64,000 nt of DNA from the NCBI GenBank assembly GCA_964356195.1, contig CAYHGP010000001.1, positions 1 to 64,000 on the forward strand, written 5' to 3'. Position 1 is the stretch's first letter. Each line of letters opens with the position of its first letter. Below the pieces are notes generated by a model. That model saw only the letters and a list, made by a program, of their open reading frames with translations, was not told the DNA's origin and did not search any database. Source of the stretch: 2-02-FULL-48-14 sp964356195 (lineage in GTDB: Bacteria > Patescibacteriota > Gracilibacteria > UBA1369 > 2-02-FULL-48-14). This document shows positions 1 to 8,067 of this stretch, in pieces. The position numbers and the translations under genes were made by a program.

Positions 1-1103
1 ACGCAGATCTGCTCCAAAAGCTCTGCCACCGAGCCTGCGCTGTAAACATCACAATCCACGCCGTAAATTCCTGTGTCGTTTTCGAAAGTATCGTAGCCAC
101 TGTAGAACGAGTGATTGTCCGGATCAGCGATGGTGATTCCAAAAAAGCTTGCGTAGCCTGCACTGTGTCCCGATCCATAAAAGGTGCTTGTATCTTCTTC
201 ATAAGGATAAACTACGTACCAAATGGTTTCAGCTCCATTTTCGAAAGCAGATGGGTTTTCTATGTATATGCGTAAATCCTCGAGGTCTCCTACTTTATCC
301 AAAGGTATGTTGTCGGCACGGAAACCAAAGTAGGGATCCGCGATGGACAAGACCCCGTCTTCGATCTCGAATTCAGTTTCAAAAAGTGAACTTATCTCTT
401 CAAAAGTAAAAAGCAAGTTGAAGGAGTCGCCATCGGTCACTTCAAAAACCACGCGGAGCCGGTACAAAAGTTCCGCAATGTCAAAACGCGCCATTTTTGA
501 ACTCATATTCCCATCGAAACCGATGTTGTCGTTGTAGCTTCCAAGCCCTATATAGCTATAATTAGTGAAGAAGCTGCCTCCGTATAAAGGTTCTTCACTA
601 ATAACATTATAGCCGATCAAAAAATTCTCATACACATCATACCAAGCGGTACCTTCGTAAGATTCATCCGGCGTCCCGTATTGGGACTGGATAAGCATTT
701 TGAATGCTTCCGCTTTTAAAATTGGGTCCCCGGGACGAAAGGTGTCTGCTCCATCATCCCCGCTTACCCAGCCTTTGGCCTCTGCACAGTAAACATAATC
801 CGTGTACCACTCGTCTGTGGGCACGTCGCTAAAAGTCCGCGTCGCTTCTTCCGCGCAGGCGTCCACATCGGTCTCTTCAACGCCGCTTCCCAGCACCAAA
901 ACCTTGGCGAGTTCGGCTCGGTTGATTTCGTTGTCGGGTTCAAAAGATCCATCCGCATAACCCTCAAAAATGCCCCATTCATGTGTCCAATAAATGGCTT
1001 CAAAGTGGCTGTTATATGTGTCTGAATATGGCGGCTCTCCGGCAAATGTCAGACTCGGGAGAAGGAAGATCGCCAAGAGAATCAGGCTGAGTTTTGCTTT
1101 CAT
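1..1103 (-). CDS. S-layer homology (SLH) domain protein, C-terminus beyond window
   Basis: The frame is open from an ATG at 1103 to base 1, giving about 367 residues with no stop. It begins with a signal peptide (MKAKLSLILLAIFLLPSLTFA). Three SLH-like repeats follow: residues about 27-75 (FEGYADGSFEPDNEINRAEL), about 92-140 (FSDVPTDEWYTDYVYCAEAK, then FRPGDPILKAEAFKMLI) and a degenerate third at about 150-220 ending MARFDIAELLYRL. SLH repeats bind secondary cell-wall polymers and anchor exported proteins to the surface. The rest of the visible sequence is unrecognised. It starts 9 bases after the stop of the upstream lipoprotein gene, so the two are probably co-transcribed. The SLH call is firm; the function of the C-terminal part is unknown. 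Confidence 0.85.
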   Translation of the reverse strand, partial: MKAKLSLILLAIFLLPSLTFAGEPPYSDTYNSHFEAIYWTHEWGIFEGYADGSFEPDNEINRAELAKVLVLGSGVEETDVDACAEEATRTFSDVPTDEWYTDYVYCAEAKGWVSGDDGADTFRPGDPILKAEAFKMLIQSQYGTPDESYEGTAWYDVYENFLIGYNVISEEPLYGGSFFTNYSYIGLGSYNDNIGFDGNMSSKMARFDIAELLYRLRVVFEVTDGDSFNLLFTFEEISSLFETEFEIEDGVLSIADPYFGFRADNIPLDKVGDLEDLRIYIENPSAFENGAETIWYVVYPYEEDTSTFYGSGHSAGYASFFGITIADPDNHSFYSGYDTFENDTGIYGVDCDVYSAGSVAELLEQIC

Positions 1104-1112
1104 AGTGTGAAG

Positions 1113-2225
1113 TTAAAAAAGTGATCCGCCCCACTCCACCACGCTGTAACCGCTGCGAGTCCAGGGAGTGAGTTTTTGTGCAGGAACTTGCTTGGCTACA
1201 TCGAGACCTTCGTAGTCAAAGAATACGCGCAATATGCTGTCCGGTTTTGGAGAAATATTTAACGGGGCGTATTCGTCGAGCAAGCTTTGGTCTACAAAGT
1301 GAATGAAATAATAAGGTTTTTCAGTGAGCACACCGAGCCAGTATTCTTCAAAATCGGTAATTTCTTTCGTGTTCAAGCCCATGAACGTGAGCTTATCGTC
1401 GAAGAATTTTTTGAGGCCTGTTTGTTGTACTACAAAGCCATCTTCAAAAGCAGGGAAGGGGTCGGTGTAGGCTTCCCAAAAAAGGTAAGGATAGTAGCTG
1501 CGATCAGCTAAATTAAAGAGTGCGCCTTGAGAGTTGGCGATCACAGTCCAAGCGTCACCCATTTCGGGCTCGGAGACAAAAATGCCTTGCTCCGGCGTTA
1601 CAGAAACAGAAATCTTGGTGGGCTTTTCCGGGTAGAGGTAAATCACAGGCTTGCCCATGCCTCCGGCGTCGAAGTAAATGGTTACACTGACCGCTTTTTG
1701 CCTGCCATCTTCAAAGTAAGCGGTAAAAAGATAATCGTTCGCTCCAAAGCCCATGTTATTCCAGTCCATTTGGGCACGGTAGGTGAAGGTAGTGTCTCCG
1801 GGCGTAAATTGGCTCAAAGTATAAACGTCCGTAGAGCGTTCGCTGGCTTCAAAGGAATCATAGTAGTAAGCCGTGGCTACTATTTTCTCTACGTTCGGAG
1901 AAACCGTTCCGGTAAATGTAACCGGTTCTTCATGAAAACGTTCGCCGTCTGTCGGACTGACTAATTTGACGGTGCTTTCACCGGTGTATGTTTCTTCTTC
2001 TACCACTGTCTCTTCTATAACAGGTTCGGGTTCTAGTTCCGGTGTGGGCTCTTCTTCTTTCTCCTCCTCCAACAGCTCTTGTTCTTCCAGCTCTTCTTCC
2101 AGGTTTTGAACTTGCTCACGCAACTCTTCTATCTCTTCGTTTTCTGTTTCTTCATTTGTTGGTTGCGGAGTGCAAGCAGGTACTAGCAAAAGTAGAGCCG
2201 CAAGGAGTAAAAACCATTTTTTCAT
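1113..2225 (-). CDS. Lipoprotein with acidic coiled coil and Ig-like region
   Basis: 370 residues. A lipoprotein signal (MKKWFLLLAALLLLVPAC, lipobox LVPAC) predicts lipidation at Cys18. Residues 22-75 are almost all Glu, Gln and Leu, a probable coiled coil or extended spacer. Residues about 85-185 look like an immunoglobulin-like fold (LVSPTDGERFHEEPVTFTGT). A C-terminal region follows, beginning GKPVIYLYPEKPTKISVSV, a signature I associate with uncharacterised exported proteins in CPR and other bacteria. No catalytic motif is seen. It lies upstream of the SLH gene with 9 bases between, suggesting a cell-surface operon. The lipoprotein call is firm; the function is unknown. Confidence 0.75.
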   Translation of the reverse strand: MKKWFLLLAALLLLVPACTPQPTNEETENEEIEELREQVQNLEEELEEQELLEEEKEEEPTPELEPEPVIEETVVEEETYTGESTVKLVSPTDGERFHEEPVTFTGTVSPNVEKIVATAYYYDSFEASERSTDVYTLSQFTPGDTTFTYRAQMDWNNMGFGANDYLFTAYFEDGRQKAVSVTIYFDAGGMGKPVIYLYPEKPTKISVSVTPEQGIFVSEPEMGDAWTVIANSQGALFNLADRSYYPYLFWEAYTDPFPAFEDGFVVQQTGLKKFFDDKLTFMGLNTKEITDFEEYWLGVLTEKPYYFIHFVDQSLLDEYAPLNISPKPDSILRVFFDYEGLDVAKQVPAQKLTPWTRSGYSVVEWGGSLF

Positions 2226-2245
2226 ACAGCGTGGGTGAGATGGCT

Positions 2246-2845
2246 TTATCTTAAGCCTTTTTTTGACCGTGCGTAAAGTCGAGCTAAGAGTTTTTGCGTA
2301 CGAATGGGAAAACGCCGCGAAAGCTCGAGTAGTTTTTCAAAGGAAAGTGCCTCTAAATTGATCCGTTTTAAGTCCACGTAGTAGCGTCCCAGTGAATACA
2401 AATAGAGCAGGTCGAGCAGTGCTTTTTCGGGCGTGGCAATCATGAAGTTGTCTTCCTCATGGTAGGAGAAAAAAAGTTTCTTTGGGAGGCGGTGGTACTT
2501 CCATGTGAGGTGACCCACTTGTTTTTCCAGGCTCCTTTGGAAGCTTACCGCTTCGGTATAATGGGAAAGCCCGGGCAAGATACCGTAATGTGCCAGAGCC
2601 GTGGTGAAAGAGATGTAGGTGTTTTCTTGGATGAGCCCGCTGATGTGTAAAATGCTGTCGCGATCCAAGTGCAGAAAAACTTCTTTAAAAGCGTAGAGAT
2701 CACGCTTGATCCGCAGGAAAATGCCCTTTTTGGTGTAACGGGCGCAAAGTACGCGAGCCGAGTCCGTTTGAATCGATAGGACCAACTGCACGTCTTTGGT
2801 GCTAAAAAATTTTGGGAGCTTTTCGGCGAGTTTTAAAAAATGCAT
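2246..2845 (-). CDS. AbiEi-like antitoxin / transcriptional regulator
   Basis: About 199 residues from the ATG at 2845; an ATG 33 bases further upstream would add an unlikely leader (SFGAICYNSF). The N-terminal 60 residues (LAEKLPKFFSTKDVQLVL, then YTKKGIFLRIKRDLYAF) have the winged-helix layout of AbiEi antitoxins, where a helix pair is followed by a basic strand reading GxxxRxxRGLY. The middle (YISFTTALAHYGI, then EKALLDLLYL) matches the rest of the family. In AbiE systems this protein represses the operon and counters an AbiEii nucleotidyltransferase toxin. No AbiEii partner is adjacent here, so it may be an orphan regulator. It is divergent from proB. Confidence 0.6.
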   Translation of the reverse strand: MHFLKLAEKLPKFFSTKDVQLVLSIQTDSARVLCARYTKKGIFLRIKRDLYAFKEVFLHLDRDSILHISGLIQENTYISFTTALAHYGILPGLSHYTEAVSFQRSLEKQVGHLTWKYHRLPKKLFFSYHEEDNFMIATPEKALLDLLYLYSLGRYYVDLKRINLEALSFEKLLELSRRFPIRTQKLLARLYARSKKGLR

Positions 2846-2920
2846 GAATGAATTATAACATATGGCCCCAAAACTCAAATACAGAAAGTTAACGTTTTTA
2901 TACCTTATGTGTCTTTTTGT

Positions 2921-2950
2921 TTGCGTTTTAGGGATGAAGTGGAGTATAGT
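2921..2950 (+). promoter_or_regulatory. Candidate promoter of the proBCA operon
   Basis: TTGCGT at 2921-2926 and TATAGT at 2945-2950 are separated by 18 bases. Transcription would begin near 2957, so the proB mRNA would have a leader of about 67 bases that contains the terminator-like hairpin at 2989-3012. The -10 box is good; the -35 is mediocre. Confidence 0.45.
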
Positions 2951-2988
2951 ATTTCTGTTATTGATTTTTTCGACGCAAACAAAAACAC

Positions 2989-3012
2989 CCCGAGCCCAAA
3001 CTCGGGTTTTTT
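2989..3012 (+). terminator. Terminator-like hairpin in the proB leader
   Basis: CCCGAG (2989-2994), a six-base loop, CTCGGG (3001-3006), then six T. It ends 11 bases before the proB ATG. The gene to the left is on the other strand, so no plus-strand gene upstream needs a terminator. The hairpin may attenuate proBCA or block stray antisense transcription. Confidence 0.6.
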
Positions 3013-3023
3013 AAAACTTTTAC

Positions 3024-4097
3024 ATGGCCTCTATGAAAAAGATCGTGGTCAAAGTCGGCACGAATGTAATAACCCGGGAAGACGGGCTGCTCAACCTTAC
3101 GGTTTTGGAGCAACTGGTGAAACAGCTGGTTACGCTGCAAAAAAAGGGCGTGGAGCTTATTTTGGTGAGTTCCGGGGCCATGGGTGCGGGACGAGGGCTC
3201 ATCAAGCTCAAAGAAGACGTGAACACCGTGGTGAAACGCCAGGTTTTGGCGTCCGTCGGACAAATCAAACTCATGGAAACGTACTTGGGTCTCTTTCAAA
3301 AACAAGGTTCGCTCTGTGCGCAAGTTTTAGTGACCAAGGAAGATTTTCGCGACCGCACACACTACCTTAATATGAAAAACTGTTTTGAGGCTTTGCTCGG
3401 CAGCGGCGTGATTCCGATTGTGAATGAAAATGACGTGGTCTCCGTGGACGAACTCATGTTCACGGACAACGACGAACTGGCCGGACTCATTGCGTGCATG
3501 ATGGATACCGAATCTTTGATTTTGCTCAGCAATGTGGATGGAATTTATGACAAGAACCCTGCAGAGAAAAACGCGCAGCTTATTCACAAAGTGGAATCAG
3601 ACACGGTCTTGCAAAAATTCATTGCGCCTACGAAATCTTCGTTTGGACGCGGGGGAATGCTCACCAAAGCCAAGACCACGAAGCGTTTGGCGGCCATGGG
3701 AATTTCTACGTTCATTGCGAACGGACAGCGTGAAAATATACTTTTGGATCTTATGGAGGGGAAGGATGTGGGCACGGAATTTATTCGTGCGACAAAGAAA
3801 GCGTCGAGCGTGAAACGTTGGATTGCGAGCAGCGAGGGGAATGAGAAAGGCACGGTGACTATCAATGCAGGTGCGGAAAAAATCTTGAAAGAAAAAATCG
3901 CTAGCCTTTTGCCGGTGGGAATCACTAAGATTGAGGGACAGTTCCAAAAAGGAGATATGTTGAAAATCCAGAATGAAAGCGGCGAGGGAATTGGTTACGG
4001 GGTTGCAGTGTATGGAGCGGCGGTGGCGAAAAAATGGGTGGGAGAAAAAGGGAAGAAACCGCTGATTCACTATGATTATTTATTTTTAAAAAAATGA
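3024..4097 (+). CDS. proB: Glutamate 5-kinase
   Basis: Catalyses ATP-dependent phosphorylation of glutamate, the first step of proline synthesis. 357 residues, close to the usual 365. The N-terminal amino-acid-kinase domain carries KIVVKVGTNVIT, LILVSSGAMGAG, PIVNENDVV and FGRGGMLTKAKT. A C-terminal PUA domain runs from about 270 to 357. The ATG at 3024 gives MASMKK; the in-frame ATG at 3033 (MKKIVVKVG) matches homologues equally well. Neither has a Shine-Dalgarno sequence. It is the first gene of proB-proC-proA, with its TGA overlapping the proC ATG. A terminator-like hairpin precedes the start. Confidence 0.95.
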   Translation: MASMKKIVVKVGTNVITREDGLLNLTVLEQLVKQLVTLQKKGVELILVSSGAMGAGRGLIKLKEDVNTVVKRQVLASVGQIKLMETYLGLFQKQGSLCAQVLVTKEDFRDRTHYLNMKNCFEALLGSGVIPIVNENDVVSVDELMFTDNDELAGLIACMMDTESLILLSNVDGIYDKNPAEKNAQLIHKVESDTVLQKFIAPTKSSFGRGGMLTKAKTTKRLAAMGISTFIANGQRENILLDLMEGKDVGTEFIRATKKASSVKRWIASSEGNEKGTVTINAGAEKILKEKIASLLPVGITKIEGQFQKGDMLKIQNESGEGIGYGVAVYGAAVAKKWVGEKGKKPLIHYDYLFLKK

Positions 4098-4804
4098 AGA
4101 TTGCAATTATTGGTGCCGGGAAAATGGGAACCGCCATCCACAAAGCTTTGGAAGGAAAGTTTGACGTTGTGCTGTGTGGAAGAGGCGAGGATTGTGATGC
4201 GGAAGTCGTACTATTTTGTGTGAAGCCGCAAGATTTTGCAGCCTGCGTGGAAGGACTTGGCGTGGACTTAAGCGGACGATTGGTGATTTCCATTATGGCC
4301 GGGGTGTCTTTGAAAACTTTGGCGGAAAAAACGGGGGCGACTCAAGTAGTTCGCTCCATGCCCAATCTTCCTCTGCAAGTGGGCAGGGGATTTACGGCGT
4401 GGGTGGCCAGCGATGGAGTGAAAGAGAAATCGTTTGTGAAAAGTATTTTTGCCGCCATTGGAGAAGAAATGGAGGTGGATGAGGAGAGTAAGCTGGATGC
4501 CATTACGGCGCTGAGCGGTTCGGGACCCGGTTACTTTTTTTACTTCTGCGAGGTGCTTGAGGCGAAAGCGCGGGACTGGGGCTTCAGTGAAGAAGAAGCG
4601 CGGAAAATTGTACGAGCCACTTTCTTGGGAAGTGCCGGGCTTTTGGAACTGAATGAAAAAAGTGCAGCCGAATGGAAACTGGCGGTGAAGTCGAAAGGCG
4701 GGACGACGGAAGCGGCACTGAATTGTTTGGAGCAGGGTGGATTTGATACCCTGGTAAAAGAGGCTTTGGAGGCCGCGAAAAAACGTAGCCAAGAACTGCG
4801 ATGA
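4094..4804 (+). CDS. proC: Pyrroline-5-carboxylate reductase
   Basis: Reduces 1-pyrroline-5-carboxylate to proline with NAD(P)H, the last step of the pathway. 236 residues, somewhat short for the family (about 265). The Rossmann start KIAIIGAGKMGTAI, the strand VVLFCVKPQ and the C-terminal signature ALSGSGPGYFFYFCEVLEAK are clear; TFLGSAGLL and KGGTTEAALN are also typical. Both ends overlap neighbours by 4 bases (ATGA), implying translational coupling within proB-proC-proA. Having all three genes adjacent suggests proline is made from glutamate, whereas many CPR bacteria lack this ability. Confidence 0.95.
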   Translation: MKIAIIGAGKMGTAIHKALEGKFDVVLCGRGEDCDAEVVLFCVKPQDFAACVEGLGVDLSGRLVISIMAGVSLKTLAEKTGATQVVRSMPNLPLQVGRGFTAWVASDGVKEKSFVKSIFAAIGEEMEVDEESKLDAITALSGSGPGYFFYFCEVLEAKARDWGFSEEEARKIVRATFLGSAGLLELNEKSAAEWKLAVKSKGGTTEAALNCLEQGGFDTLVKEALEAAKKRSQELR

Positions 4805-6042
4805 ATCTCACTCAAGAATTTTCGAAAGTAAAACAAGCGAGCCGAGCGCTGGCTTTTGTGGGTGAAGTGGAAAAGAACGAAGTTTTGCGTGAACTTGCAG
4901 CGGCGCTGCTTGGTGGAAAGGAGGAGATTTTGGCCGCCAATAAAATTGACTGCGAAAAAATGGGCGCAGCGAACCCAAGTTACGACCGGCTTTTGCTCAC
5001 GGAGGACCGATTGAAAGACATGGCGCAGGATTTGGAAAATGTCGCGGAGCTTTCCGCAGGACTTGGAGAAATGTTAGAACAACGCACGATGCCGAACGGT
5101 CTTGAATTGAAAAAGGTCCGTGTGCCGCTCGGCGTGATCGGAGTTATTTTTGAGGCACGGCCCAATGTGACCGTGGATGTTTTTTCAATCTGCTTTAAGT
5201 CGGGGAATGCCTGCATTTTGAAGGCGGGAAGTGACGCGCAAAATTCAGCGGAAACGCTGGTAAAAATCATACATGAGGTGCTCGCGAAGCACGGGCTCGA
5301 TGAGGCCTTGGTTTTTCTAATGCCGCCGGAAAGAGAAGCTGTGGGGGAGCTTTTAAAAGCACGCGATTTTGTGGACGTGATTATTCCTCGCGGGGGACAG
5401 GGGCTCATTGATTTTGTGGTGAAGAATTCCACGGTTCCCGTCATTGAAACCGGTGCCGGCATTGTTCACACCTACGTAGATAACCAGGTGGACTTGAAGA
5501 AAGCGGCGGCCATTATTTTTAACGCGAAGACCCGCAGGCCGAGTGTTTGTAATGCGCTCGACACTTTGATTGTGCATGAACATCATTTGGATGATTTACC
5601 GCTTTTGGTTCAGGCGCTCGCTGAAAAGCAGGTTGAAATTTTTGCGGACACTGCGGCGTACAAAGCTTTAGAGGGGAAGTACGCGCCGCTTGCGCTCGCA
5701 AGTGAAGAACACTTTGGAACAGAGTTTTTGTCTTTAAAAATGTCCATCAAAACGGTGGCAAGTGTGGAGGAGGCCGTTGGCCACATCAACAAGCACGGGT
5801 CCAAACACAGCGAAGCAATTCTTTCCGACAATGCTGCCTCGATCGCATACTTTATGAACCACGTTGATGCCGCAGCGGTTTACTCCAATGCTTCAACCGC
5901 TTTCACCGATGGGGGGCAGTTCGGCTTGGGTGCGGAAATTGGGATCAGTACGCAAAAACTTCACGCCCGCGGACCCATGGCCCTCAAAGAAATGACCAGC
6001 ACCAAGTGGCTGGTGAAAGGCAACGGGCAGGTGAGAGCTTAA
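4801..6042 (+). CDS. proA: Gamma-glutamyl phosphate reductase
   Basis: Reduces gamma-glutamyl phosphate to glutamate semialdehyde in proline synthesis. 413 residues, full length. The aldehyde-dehydrogenase-type fold shows VPLGVIGVIFEARPNVT, KSGNACILKAGSDA, VIETGAGIVHTYVD and the active-site segment RRPSVCNALDTLIV with the catalytic Cys. The C-terminus has FTDGGQFGLGAEIGISTQKLHARGP-type family residues. The start overlaps the proC stop (ATGA). The stop TAA shares bases with the stop of the convergent PIN toxin gene (TTAA at 6039-6042), so no terminator lies between them. Confidence 0.96.
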   Translation: MNLTQEFSKVKQASRALAFVGEVEKNEVLRELAAALLGGKEEILAANKIDCEKMGAANPSYDRLLLTEDRLKDMAQDLENVAELSAGLGEMLEQRTMPNGLELKKVRVPLGVIGVIFEARPNVTVDVFSICFKSGNACILKAGSDAQNSAETLVKIIHEVLAKHGLDEALVFLMPPEREAVGELLKARDFVDVIIPRGGQGLIDFVVKNSTVPVIETGAGIVHTYVDNQVDLKKAAAIIFNAKTRRPSVCNALDTLIVHEHHLDDLPLLVQALAEKQVEIFADTAAYKALEGKYAPLALASEEHFGTEFLSLKMSIKTVASVEEAVGHINKHGSKHSEAILSDNAASIAYFMNHVDAAAVYSNASTAFTDGGQFGLGAEIGISTQKLHARGPMALKEMTSTKWLVKGNGQVRA

Positions 6043-6425
6043 GGTTTGACTGAAATTAATTTCACTTTCAGGCCTTTGATTTTTTTAAAGTCCTTGTCTG
6101 CGGTGACGAGCGTGAGGCCTTCCACTTGAGCAGTTGCGGCGATGAGGAGGTCTTTGAATTTGAGTTTTTTTCCTTGTTGCTTGCTCAGTTTCACCGCTTC
6201 TCTTCCTACAGCTGAGTTTAAATCTAGCGGCGCAAATTGATGAATAAACTGACTCAGTTCTTCCAAATCTTTTCCGCCCTTTGCTCCCATTAAAACTTCA
6301 ATCGAAGAAATGGTGCTAATAAAAAAGTATTCGCGCTTAAGTGACTGTAGTGTTTTTTTAATCTTTAGATCCCTCTTAGAGAGATAAATTAAAACGTTGC
6401 TATCCAAAAGGTATTCTTGTGTCAT
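6039..6425 (-). CDS. VapC-type PIN-domain ribonuclease toxin
   Basis: 128 residues, typical for VapC. The PIN acidic residues are visible: Asp in LLDSNVLIYL (about residue 8), Glu in ISSIEVLMG (about 43), Asp in KFKDLLIAATA (about 93) and Asp in TLVTADKDFKKI (about 112). VapC toxins are Mg-dependent endoribonucleases that usually cut tRNA or rRNA. The start ATG overlaps the stop of the upstream antitoxin gene (ATGA). The 3' end overlaps the proA stop. The RNA target cannot be predicted from sequence. Confidence 0.85.
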   Translation of the reverse strand: MTQEYLLDSNVLIYLSKRDLKIKKTLQSLKREYFFISTISSIEVLMGAKGGKDLEELSQFIHQFAPLDLNSAVGREAVKLSKQQGKKLKFKDLLIAATAQVEGLTLVTADKDFKKIKGLKVKLISVKP

Positions 6426-6661
6426 AAATAGTCGAAGAGATCGGCTTTGGGGCGTTTAAGGTAAGTAAAGTCGTTCTTTTCTGCGATTTCACAAGCCACT
6501 TCGAAGGGAGTTTTTACTCTACTCCTTCTCTTCAGCTTGATTTCAAGTAAAAATTCTTCGTCCAGCTCAACCTCTATTACTTTGATCTTTTTCTGAAGAA
6601 GCTTATTCTTGAGAGCTTTATAATTGCGAAGGAGTTCGCGGTTGCTTACGGTGAGATTCAT
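6422..6661 (-). CDS. Antitoxin of the VapBC-type pair
   Basis: 79 residues from the ATG at 6661; a longer frame to 6706 would run through the operator and is unlikely. The N-terminus (MNLTVSNRELLRNYKALKNKL) resembles the Phd/YefM DNA-binding end, although the pattern is weak. The C-terminal half is charged and flexible (FLLEIKLKRRSRVKTPF, then RPKADLFDYL), as expected for a toxin-wrapping tail. It overlaps vapC by 4 bases. The upstream inverted repeat at 6676-6701 covers its promoter, suggesting autorepression. The antitoxin role rests mainly on position and size. Confidence 0.65.
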   Translation of the reverse strand: MNLTVSNRELLRNYKALKNKLLQKKIKVIEVELDEEFLLEIKLKRRSRVKTPFEVACEIAEKNDFTYLKRPKADLFDYL

Positions 6662-6667
6662 AAGCAC

Positions 6668-6701
6668 ATGATATATTTGTCTGACAAAAGTGTCAAACAA
6701 A
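6668..6701 (-). promoter_or_regulatory. Autoregulatory promoter/operator of the toxin-antitoxin operon
   Basis: On the minus strand TTGACA (6696-6691) lies 17 bases from TATCAT (6673-6668), a good sigma70-type promoter. An inverted repeat with 11-base arms (6676-6686 and 6691-6701, 10 of 11 pairing, 4-base spacer) covers the -35 and the spacer. This is the usual arrangement for a Phd/VapB repressor site. Confidence 0.6.
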
Positions 6702-6706
6702 TGCAC

Positions 6707-7363
6707 CTAGCGTTCTGCGTCATAAGCCACGCGAATATTCGCGCCCTCTTGTTTGATTTTACGAATCGTCATAGAACGCAGATCGCCAAGTTCGCTGACG
6801 TGGGTTCCTCCACAAGGTACGCCAAAGTCCCCATAATAGACGATGCGAAGCGGCTTACTGGAATCCAAGGTGGGTGGAATTCCAAAGCCTCGTTTTTGCA
6901 GTTCTTCCGCTGAAACAAACTCAATGCGAGTGGGAGTATTTTCTTGAATGATTTCATTGCAGAGTTTTTCTAATTTACCCTGCAGTTCTTCTTTATCCAT
7001 TCCTTCCAAACTACCTTCGTACTCCACATAAGGACCGTCCGGGAAGTGATAGCCTTTACCGGGAATCCAGTTGATGTTCAGGCGCTTGAGCGCCAAATCT
7101 AGCACGTGTCCGCCGGAGTGCAGGCGACGGTGAAGGGTTCGACGCACGGGGTCGACGTGGAGCTGGACCCGTTCCCCTTCCTTGAACCGTCCGGTGGTGA
7201 AACGCCCGACGTGTTTGATGAGACCGTCCAAGTAACGGACCTCTTCCACTTCAAAGGTGCCTGAGGCAGAGGTGATGGTGCCTTTGTCATAGGGCTGGCC
7301 GCCACCCTGGGCGTAGAACAGGGTTTGGTCTAGAAGGATGTGTGCAAAGACTCGCCCACCCAT
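6707..7363 (-). CDS. AlaX-type alanyl-tRNA editing protein, N-terminus missing
   Basis: AlaX proteins hydrolyse Ser or Gly mischarged onto tRNA-Ala. 218 residues. Family motifs are present: LLDQTLFYAQGGGQPYDKGT near the start, the zinc ligands HSGGH at about residue 83-87, and CGGTHVSELG at about 184 (Cys and His). The ATG at 7363 is only about 10 residues before the segment that normally lies some 20-30 residues in, so the N-terminal strand appears lost. The frame stays open upstream but reads into the opposite strand of the truncated TrmB-like gene. Either a deletion or a false contig join near 7365-7380 has fused two divergent genes. Confidence 0.8.
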   Translation of the reverse strand: MGGRVFAHILLDQTLFYAQGGGQPYDKGTITSASGTFEVEEVRYLDGLIKHVGRFTTGRFKEGERVQLHVDPVRRTLHRRLHSGGHVLDLALKRLNINWIPGKGYHFPDGPYVEYEGSLEGMDKEELQGKLEKLCNEIIQENTPTRIEFVSAEELQKRGFGIPPTLDSSKPLRIVYYGDFGVPCGGTHVSELGDLRSMTIRKIKQEGANIRVAYDAER

Positions 7364-7573
7364 CGCTACTACAAAACCCGAGATAAACGGGACTGGCGCG
7401 ACTCGTATATGTATCCCAAAAAGATGGGAGACCTGTATTCGTCGATTGCGGTTTTTGACGACAAGGTGATTTTACTGAATCTTCACCGTGATGCGTTTGC
7501 AATTCTCATCGAGAACCACGAAGTCGCGGAGACGCTGAAAACCATACACAAGCTTGCTAGAAAGGAGCCGTGA
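7340..7573 (+). pseudogene. C-terminal fragment of a TrmB-like transcriptional regulator
   Basis: 77 residues. From about residue 10 (YYKTRDKRDWRDSYMYPKK) through YSSIAVFDDKVILLNL to AILIENHEVAETLKTIHKLA it matches the end of TrmB-family regulators, whose last strands read GDKVAI...GVIIEN.EIAETQRAIFELA. The N-terminal winged helix and coiled coil (about 190 residues) are absent. The only ATG lies antisense inside the AlaX gene. The fragment therefore cannot bind DNA as it stands. It abuts the truncated AlaX gene head to head at about 7365-7380, pointing to a deletion or assembly join that removed both N-termini. Confidence 0.65.
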
Positions 7574-7577
7574 GAGC

Positions 7578-8009
7578 TTAGGCTTTTGGGGCAGCTTCTT
7601 TTGCATCGATTCGAGCGATTTCGTCTCGGATGAAGGCAAGAATCTGAGGAGGGACCGGGGAAGTTCCCACGCGGCGACCGTTCGATCGATCGAGGGCCGC
7701 TTGAGTTCCCTCTGAAGGCTCCAAGGCAAAAACCTTGGCATCTCCCAATGCTTCTCGTAGTTTTTTCGCAACCTGCACCAACTCATCTCCTTCCGAGGCG
7801 TGCACTCCTCCGGAAAGACTCACCCGTGGGGCGTCGTAGGCCTCCGCACGTGAGTTGAGAGGCTCATCTAGCACCGTGCTAATACCGGCCTGCTGAATAA
7901 GAAGGTGAAGAGGCGGTTCTCTTAAGCTATCGTAGTCAAAAGCAGCCTGGTAAATGTTGCAGATTTCGGCTTCGGGACGTGGGGGCAATTCGGGGGTAGG
8001 TCCTGCCAT
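7578..8009 (-). CDS. Hypothetical protein
   Basis: 143 residues, not recognised. No signal peptide or membrane segment. The start is Pro/Glu rich (MAGPTPELPPRPEAEICNIY) and the end Ala/Lys rich (ARIDAKEAAPKA), both probably disordered. The middle (EGDELVQVAKKLREALGDAK, then SNGRRVGTSPVPPQILAFI) could be a small alpha/beta domain. It stands alone between the TrmB fragment (4 bases away, convergent) and folE (divergent). Codon usage looks like its neighbours. Coding status is supported by length and clean boundaries. Confidence 0.55.
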   Translation of the reverse strand: MAGPTPELPPRPEAEICNIYQAAFDYDSLREPPLHLLIQQAGISTVLDEPLNSRAEAYDAPRVSLSGGVHASEGDELVQVAKKLREALGDAKVFALEPSEGTQAALDRSNGRRVGTSPVPPQILAFIRDEIARIDAKEAAPKA

Positions 8010-8067
8010 AAGAATTGTTTAAAGGGATGAAGTATTGGCCTAATCCGTGCTTTTGTCAAGATCCGGC

